DNA of 10,355 bases, taken from NCBI GenBank assembly GCA_905221505.1, contig CAJNDL010000048.1, positions 1 through 10,355 on the forward strand, written 5' to 3'. The number at the start of each line of letters is the position of its first letter. Position 1 is the first letter of the stretch. The DNA comes from a bacterium. Lineage in GTDB: Bacteria > Bacillota > Bacilli > Lactobacillales > Streptococcaceae. The notes under the pieces were generated by a model, which had not been told where the DNA came from, ran no database searches, and saw only the letters and a program-made list of their open reading frames with translations. The translations under genes and the position numbers were made by a program. This document shows positions 6,233-10,355 of the stretch, piece after piece.

Positions 6233-7867
6233 TCATCTTTTTTCTATTTCTGTCAATATGCGTGACAGGTAGTAATGATAGCCAAAAATAGCAAGACCAA
6301 GCAAGAGGATAAGAACTCCTACTCCCAAGCTAATGGCAAGGATAGGGGAGAGAGACCGAACCAAGAATAAACTTGCTATGACTAAAATCATTAAGATAGC
6401 ACTATAAATTAAGAGTAAAACTATTGCTACTATACGATTTGAACGGTTCACCAGGTCCGTAATGTTACTCCAATTGGTTGACAGATTTTTAACGTCCTTA
6501 AAGTAATGGTGGCAAGAAAGGATGACACTGGCAAGGGTCCAGACTACAAGAAGGTAAATCATCGAAAGGATGGGCAAGCCTAAATATAGAGAAAGACCAA
6601 GTAAAATCAGAACTGGTAAAAAGGACTGGACAGCAAATATAATCCAAAATTTCACTTTCACATAGCGAGCAAAGTCAAAGGGTAAACTCTTCAGAAAATC
6701 AACATTTTCCCTCTCCAAGGATAAGGCAATTGAATGCAGGCTGGTGATATTGTTATTGACAACAGCTAGAAAGAGACCTATAAAAAACAAGGGTAACCAG
6801 TATGGAGGATGAATGTCTGGAACTATCTGAGAATCTCGGATGTTGGAAATCAGACCGATCATCATGAGATAAGGAAGGAAAGCACTTGTAAAAAGCACTG
6901 TAATCACGCCAGTCCCCTGTCCCAAAAGGGTGAGGTGGTAGCGTAAAACCATACGGAAAAAGCCCTTTTTAGTAGTTGAAAGCCCCTCCTTACTGCGACG
7001 TTCTTTTTTGACCTTCTTCTCACTATTAAGTAGGATCACATCATAAAAACGAGGCAAAACCTTCTTTTTGGTCAGGTAAAGCAGGAAGAGAGTTAGTCCA
7101 ATCCAAGCGAGCAGACCTAGGATGGCTTCTGTCGAAGAAGGCTCCACAGCTATTTTGTAAAAGAGATGAATAGGGTAAAGGAGAAATGGAATGTCACTAA
7201 CTTTGTCAACAATACTTCCAGAAGTCGACTGTAGAAAGAAGACAAATATTAAAGGTATGAGAACTCCTATCCCAATCATCACATTCGCAAAAATAGACTG
7301 ATACTTTCTAAAGACCGCAGTTTGAGCCAAGAAATGCACTGCCACTACCATCACTAGAGCCACAGAAACAAATAATAGAGCCAAGGACAGTAGCATCAAA
7401 GGCAAACCCAGCCAAAGAGAAGGTGCTAGCCTAATGTAGAGGACTAGAAAATAAGCCAGGATTGGTATAATTCCAGGCAGAGCTGGCAAGAGGACAGACA
7501 GTCCTTTAGCAATTATAATCTCTGATTCTTTAAAGGCATAGGGCCTATACGATACCAAGTCCTTACTCTCATAAAAGACATTGTAAAAAGCTGTTAAAGA
7601 AGTTGAAAAGGCAACCACCAGTAAAATAGCAACCATTGAACTAAAATAAACAGGCATTTCCTTAAAAGGAAAATGAATGGCTAGATTACTAAAAATGATG
7701 AGCATCAAGAGACAGGAAAAAATGTAAGAACTGAGGACTCTAGCGGAAACATTTACTTTTTTTCCAGGATTTTTAGCTTGCTTCTTTCGTAGGTTAGCCA
7801 GATTAGCTTCTTGAGATGAATAGAGGATATTGATATCCACTAATTTTTTAATGACCTTGAGACGCAT
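6233..7867 (-). CDS. ABC exporter permease subunit (ABC-2-like, 12 predicted helices)
   Basis: This 544-residue integral membrane protein is the partner of the ATPase encoded just before it. Hydrophobic segments fall at about 47-63, 74-94, 123-145, 152-178, 196-212 and 249-266, then after a Lys/Arg-rich cytoplasmic linker (278-305, KKVKKERRSKEG) at 320-341, 355-372, 405-430, 432-452, 478-503 and 507-530, so two blocks of six. The motif LERENVDFLKSLP at 384-396 resembles the coupling-helix region of large ABC-2-type exporters of Gram-positive bacteria. No substrate-binding domain or extracytoplasmic domain is seen, which points to export; the substrate is unknown. I place the start at the ATG at 7867, six bases after a strong AGGAGG (7879-7874). 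A longer reading begins with TTG at 7894 and is less likely. The start overlaps the ATPase stop by 20 nt, so translation should be coupled. Confidence 0.88.
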   Translation of the reverse strand: MRLKVIKKLVDINILYSSQEANLANLRKKQAKNPGKKVNVSARVLSSYIFSCLLMLIIFSNLAIHFPFKEMPVYFSSMVAILLVVAFSTSLTAFYNVFYESKDLVSYRPYAFKESEIIIAKGLSVLLPALPGIIPILAYFLVLYIRLAPSLWLGLPLMLLSLALLFVSVALVMVVAVHFLAQTAVFRKYQSIFANVMIGIGVLIPLIFVFFLQSTSGSIVDKVSDIPFLLYPIHLFYKIAVEPSSTEAILGLLAWIGLTLFLLYLTKKKVLPRFYDVILLNSEKKVKKERRSKEGLSTTKKGFFRMVLRYHLTLLGQGTGVITVLFTSAFLPYLMMIGLISNIRDSQIVPDIHPPYWLPLFFIGLFLAVVNNNITSLHSIALSLERENVDFLKSLPFDFARYVKVKFWIIFAVQSFLPVLILLGLSLYLGLPILSMIYLLVVWTLASVILSCHHYFKDVKNLSTNWSNITDLVNRSNRIVAIVLLLIYSAILMILVIASLFLVRSLSPILAISLGVGVLILLLGLAIFGYHYYLSRILTEIEKR

Positions 7868-8597
7868 CTGTAACCTCCTCTTTTCTACCAGCAAGGCTAA
7901 GGTAGATACTTTCCAAAGACTGGTCTGGGTGGTCTTTTCTCAAGTCCTCTACACTACCACAATAAATCAAATGCCCCTTTTTCAAAATGGCAATCCGATC
8001 ACAGACTTGCTCTGCCACCTCTAGGACATGGGTTGAAAACAAGACCGTCTTGCCTTTTTGTGCATGCTCCTTCATCATCTGCTTCAAATCAAAGGCAGCC
8101 TGGGGATCCAAACCTGTCAAGGGTTCGTCCAAGACCCAAATATCAGGATCAGACAAGAGTGCCCCAATGACAAAGACTTTCTGACGCATTCCGTGAGAAA
8201 GGGTTTCAATGACCTGATAGCGGTTTTCAGCAAAATCAAAAACGTTCAATAGCCTAGCTAGACTAGCTTCCAAGTCAGAGCTGCTCAAATCATAGGATGA
8301 AGCAATCAATTCCCAAAATTCATTGGCCGTTAAGCGCAAGAATAAGTCAGGCGAGTCTGCTACATAGCCAATCTTTCGTTTGATAGCCAAGCGATTTTCC
8401 GATAAATCCTGACCATCTACCAAAATACGACCACTGCTGGGCGAAATGATACTGACTAAGGATTTTATAGTGGTCGATTTTCCAGCCCCATTATGGCCAA
8501 TCAAGCCCATAATTTCCCCATTTTCAATCTGCAAATTGAGATTGCTCAAGGCCTCTTTATCACCATACAACTTACTAACATGTTGAAATTCAATCAT
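7848..8597 (-). CDS. ABC exporter ATP-binding subunit
   Basis: This 249-residue cytoplasmic ATPase belongs to the group that pairs with ABC-2-type exporters. Motifs: Walker A GHNGAGKS at 34-41, signature LSHGMRQK at 133-140, Walker B IWVLDEP with Asp157 and catalytic Glu158, D-loop GLDP at 162-165, and switch His190 in STH. At the Q-loop the sequence is GYVADSPDLF (78-87), with no Gln at the usual place, a deviation shared by several EcsA-like exporter ATPases. The start at 8597 (MIEFQHVS) has AGGAG seven bases upstream (8609-8605); a GTG-initiated 24-codon extension adds residues unlike the family and lacks a ribosome site. It is the first gene of a two-gene operon with the permease, and is divergent from the amylase gene. 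The substrate is unknown; transport of a peptide, lipid or drug is possible. Confidence 0.93.
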   Translation of the reverse strand: MIEFQHVSKLYGDKEALSNLNLQIENGEIMGLIGHNGAGKSTTIKSLVSIISPSSGRILVDGQDLSENRLAIKRKIGYVADSPDLFLRLTANEFWELIASSYDLSSSDLEASLARLLNVFDFAENRYQVIETLSHGMRQKVFVIGALLSDPDIWVLDEPLTGLDPQAAFDLKQMMKEHAQKGKTVLFSTHVLEVAEQVCDRIAILKKGHLIYCGSVEDLRKDHPDQSLESIYLSLAGRKEEVTDASQGH

Positions 8598-8634
8598 GGG
8601 ACAACTCCTATCTTTATCATCTGTATTACATACT

Positions 8635-8640
8635 ATTATA
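8635..8640 (-). promoter_or_regulatory. Probable -10 box of the ABC exporter operon
   Basis: A perfect TATAAT lies on the minus strand 37 bp before the ATPase ATG and about 25 bp before its ribosome site. The best -35 candidate, TTGATT at 8666-8661, is 20 bp away, which is longer than ideal, so the promoter may be weak or activator-dependent. Confidence 0.5.
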
Positions 8641-8706
8641 CTAGCACTTTGATACAAAAAAATCAACACTTTATCTTAAATCGTTAAAATAGTTTTTTTC
8701 TATTTT

Positions 8707-8722
8707 ACGCAAACGTTTGCGT
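8707..8722. promoter_or_regulatory. MalR-type operator (perfect 16-bp palindrome)
   Basis: ACGCAAACGTTTGCGT is a perfect palindrome with the central CG typical of LacI-family operators. It matches the operator I recall for the pneumococcal maltose repressor MalR at the malMP and malXCD promoters; the CcpA cre consensus differs at the outer positions. It overlaps the -35 region of the amylase promoter, so bound repressor would block RNA polymerase until maltose or maltodextrin is present. It is about 67 bp upstream of the ABC operon -10 box and is not placed to block that promoter directly. Confidence 0.85.
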
Positions 8723-8745
8723 TAGGAGATACTTTATGATAGAAT
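8717..8745 (+). promoter_or_regulatory. Amylase promoter
   Basis: TAGAAT (8740-8745) preceded by TGA forms a TG-extended -10, with TTGCGT (8717-8722) 17 bp upstream as a weak -35 that lies inside the MalR operator. The alternative -10 TATGAT (8735-8740) has no acceptable -35. Transcription would begin near 8752, leaving a leader of about 27 nt with AGAGG (8767-8771) seven bases before the ATG. Confidence 0.65.
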
Positions 8746-8778
8746 AAAGAACAAGATTGACAAGTAAGAGGAAAAACA

Positions 8779-10233
8779 ATGCAAAATCAAACACTCATGC
8801 AATACTTTGAATGGTATCTGCCCCACGACGGCCAGCACTGGACGCGTCTGGCTGAAGATGCTCCACACCTAGCTCATCTGGGGATTAGTCACGTCTGGAT
8901 GCCACCAGCTTTTAAGGCTACCAATGAAAAAGATGTCGGCTATGGGGTCTATGACTTATTCGACCTTGGTGAGTTCAACCAAAAAGGGACTGTCCGCACC
9001 AAGTATGGTTTCAAAGAAGACTATCTTCAAGCCATTCAAGCTCTAAAAGCACAGGGAATTCAGCCTATGGCCGATGTAGTTCTCAACCACAAGGCTGCAG
9101 CCGATCACATGGAAGCCTTTCAGGTTATCGAAGTGGACCCTGTAGACCGTACAGTGGAGCTTGGAGAACCCTTCACTATCAATGGATGGACTAGCTTTAC
9201 CTTCGATGGTCGCCAAGATACCTACAATGACTTCCACTGGCACTGGTACCACTTCACAGGTACAGACTACGATGCCAAACGCCGTAAATCCGGGATTTAT
9301 CTGATTCAAGGAGACAACAAGGGCTGGGCCAACGAGGAATTGGTCGATAATGAAAACGGTAACTACGACTATCTCATGTATGCCGACCTAGACTTTAAAC
9401 ACCCTGAAGTCATCAAAAATATCTATGACTGGGCTGACTGGTTCATGGAAACAACTGGTATTGCTGGTTTCCGCTTAGATGCCGTCAAACACATCGACTC
9501 CTTCTTTATGCGCAATTTCATCCGCGATATGAAGGAAAAATACGGTGAGGATTTCTATGTTTTTGGTGAATTTTGGAACCCTGACAAAGAAGCCAACCTA
9601 GACTATCTTGAAAAAACAGAAGAACGCTTTGACCTTGTCGATGTTCGACTCCACCAGAATCTCTTTGATGCTAGCCGAGCTGGTTCAAACTATGACCTTC
9701 GTGGCATTTTCACGGATAGCTTGGTTGAACTAAAGCCCGACAAGGCTGTAACCTTTGTCGACAACCATGATACCCAACGAGGACAAGCCCTCGAATCAAC
9801 TGTTGAAGAATGGTTCAAACCAGCAGCCTATGCCCTTATTCTATTACGCCAAAATGGACTGCCATGTGTCTTTTACGGAGACTACTATGGGATTTCAGGG
9901 CAGTATGCTCAACAAGATTTCAAAGAAGTCCTTGACCGCCTCCTAGCCATCCGAAAAGACTCGGCCTATGGAGAGCAAACAGACTACTTTGATGACGCAA
10001 ACTGTATCGGTTGGGTACGTTCAGGTGCTGAAAATCAATCCCCAATCGCAGTCTTGATTTCAAATGACCAAGAAAATAACAAGTCAATGTTTGTCGGTCA
10101 AGAATGGGCTAACCAAACCTTTGTAGACTTACTTGGAAATCATCAAGGACAAGTTACCATTGATGAAGAAGGTTATGGACAATTCCCTGTCTCAGAAAGA
10201 TCTGTAAGTGTCTGGGCAGCCAATACAATCTAA
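8779..10233 (+). CDS. Cytoplasmic alpha-amylase, glycoside hydrolase family 13 (GH13_5-like)
   Basis: This 484-residue enzyme hydrolyses internal alpha-1,4-glucosidic bonds of maltodextrins or glycogen. There is no signal peptide (it starts MQNQTLMQYFEWY), so it acts inside the cell, like E. coli AmyA. The four GH13 regions are present: DVVLNH at 99-104, GFRLDAVKH at 230-238 with nucleophile Asp234, GEFW with acid/base Glu264, and FVDNHD at 326-331 with transition-state Asp331. The long insertion between regions I and II (about 105-200) is the B domain, and residues from about 400 to the end form the beta-sandwich C domain. The length is normal for cytoplasmic members. The start has AGAGG seven bases upstream. 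It is transcribed alone, divergently from the ABC exporter, from a promoter with a MalR-type operator, and ends at the hairpin at 10249-10277. By eye its coding sequence is less AT-rich than its neighbours, as expected of a well-expressed gene. Confidence 0.96.
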   Translation: MQNQTLMQYFEWYLPHDGQHWTRLAEDAPHLAHLGISHVWMPPAFKATNEKDVGYGVYDLFDLGEFNQKGTVRTKYGFKEDYLQAIQALKAQGIQPMADVVLNHKAAADHMEAFQVIEVDPVDRTVELGEPFTINGWTSFTFDGRQDTYNDFHWHWYHFTGTDYDAKRRKSGIYLIQGDNKGWANEELVDNENGNYDYLMYADLDFKHPEVIKNIYDWADWFMETTGIAGFRLDAVKHIDSFFMRNFIRDMKEKYGEDFYVFGEFWNPDKEANLDYLEKTEERFDLVDVRLHQNLFDASRAGSNYDLRGIFTDSLVELKPDKAVTFVDNHDTQRGQALESTVEEWFKPAAYALILLRQNGLPCVFYGDYYGISGQYAQQDFKEVLDRLLAIRKDSAYGEQTDYFDDANCIGWVRSGAENQSPIAVLISNDQENNKSMFVGQEWANQTFVDLLGNHQGQVTIDEEGYGQFPVSERSVSVWAANTI

Positions 10234-10248
10234 CAGACAATGATAATC

Positions 10249-10277
10249 AAGTCAGATCCAATCGGATTTGGCTTTTT
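10249..10277 (+). terminator. Rho-independent terminator of the amylase gene
   Basis: AAGTCAGATCC (10249-10259), the loop AATC and GGATTTGGCTT (10264-10274) form an 11-bp stem with two G-U pairs, followed by a T run to 10277. It begins 15 nt after the amylase stop codon. The group II intron boundary follows within a few bases. Confidence 0.85.
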
Positions 10278-10280
10278 GCA

Positions 10281-10355
10281 ATCGAGTAGGAGATAATCTC
10301 TAGCCCCTCTCACACCACCGTACGTGCCGTTCGGCATACGGCGGTTCAACTAACT
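10281..10355 (-). mobile_element. Group II intron (IIC-like), 3' end only, continues past the window
   Basis: The minus strand of the last 75 bases carries a group II intron domain V followed by a domain VI-like hairpin that ends CCTACTCGAT. In domain VI the A of CCTACTC is unpaired between GAG/CTC and G/C-rich pairs, and lies about seven bases from the presumed 3' splice site, as expected for the branch-point adenosine. The 3' boundary is placed at 10280/10281 by this spacing and could be off by a base. The intron body and any reverse transcriptase/maturase gene lie beyond the right edge. Confidence 0.85.
10314..10345 (-). ncRNA. Group II intron domain V
   Basis: On the minus strand ACCGCCGTA (10345-10337) pairs with TACGGTGGT (10322-10314), TGCC pairs with GGCA around a GAAC loop, and the 3' strand carries a two-base CG bulge (10324-10323). 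The position of the bulge, the four-base loop and the catalytic triad CGC (as in the Oceanobacillus group IIC intron, instead of AGC) are diagnostic. Reading the same bases on the plus strand would put the bulge on the wrong arm, so the direction is clear. Confidence 0.88.

Noticed and set aside
7868..7894. TTG-initiated nine-codon extension of the permease
   Set aside because: It reads through the AGGAGG ribosome site that serves the ATG at 7867.
8598..8669. GTG-initiated 24-codon extension of the ABC ATPase
   Set aside because: It would run through the promoter region, adds residues unlike ABC ATPases, and the ATG at 8597 has a strong AGGAG site.
8686..8706. AT-only inverted repeat AAAATAG / CTATTTT as a terminator
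   Set aside because: The stem is weak with a seven-base T loop and lies between divergent promoters where no transcript should end; it more likely acts as an A/T-rich upstream promoter segment, if anything.
8707..8722. CcpA catabolite-response element
   Set aside because: The palindrome has C at the outer position where cre sites have T, and it matches the maltose repressor operator more closely; additional CcpA binding is not excluded.
9043..9309. Minus-strand reading frame inside the amylase gene
   Set aside because: It is a shadow of conserved GH13 coding sequence, with no promoter or ribosome site.

Overview
The window looks like the chromosome of a low-GC Gram-positive coccus of the Streptococcus mitis/oralis/pneumoniae group. 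The main reasons are an intergenic BOX element (a repeat family characteristic of pneumococcus and its close relatives), TG-extended -10 promoters, a MalR-type operator in front of an amylase gene, and protein sequences that read as mitis-group orthologues. The species cannot be fixed from the window alone.

Layout from left to right. Positions 1-133 hold the C-terminal end of an IS110-family transposase (+), cut by the window edge. Positions 222-4525 hold a minus-strand unit in the order dinG, rodA, DJ-1/PfpI-family gene; it starts at a promoter that touches the dinG start codon and ends in a hairpin that overlaps the last stop codon. Positions 4665-5691 hold a self-contained minus-strand gene for a short, cysteine-free U32-family protein, with its own terminator and its own leaderless-type promoter. 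Positions 5655-6232 are non-coding and hold a 107-bp BOX element, a poorly explained AT-rich tract and a strong hairpin terminator. Positions 6233-8597 hold a two-gene minus-strand ABC exporter operon (ATPase, then an overlapping 12-helix permease). Positions 8598-8778 are a divergent control region with a perfect 16-bp palindrome matching the maltose repressor (MalR) operator. Positions 8779-10233 encode a cytoplasmic GH13 alpha-amylase (+), followed by its terminator. From about 10281 to the right edge lies the 3' end of a group II intron (domains V and VI) on the minus strand.

How the genes relate. The dinG-rodA-DJ-1 unit is housekeeping: DNA repair nuclease/helicase-like protein, septal/peripheral peptidoglycan polymerase, and a stress-type thiol protein. 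The U32 protein probably acts in tRNA or RNA hydroxylation with a larger partner encoded elsewhere. The ABC pair forms one exporter of unknown substrate. The amylase has no signal peptide, so it should act on imported maltodextrin or internal glycogen, consistent with MalR control.

No obviously novel multi-gene system is visible; most of this window is ordinary core genome. The points most worth checking are two start codons placed only 7-8 bases after textbook extended -10 boxes (leaderless mRNAs), the complete lack of cysteine in the U32 protein, and a group IIC-like intron lying next to a terminator in the orientation opposite to the usual one. Both ends of the window fall in mobile elements, which fits assembly breaks at repeats or a rearranged locus.
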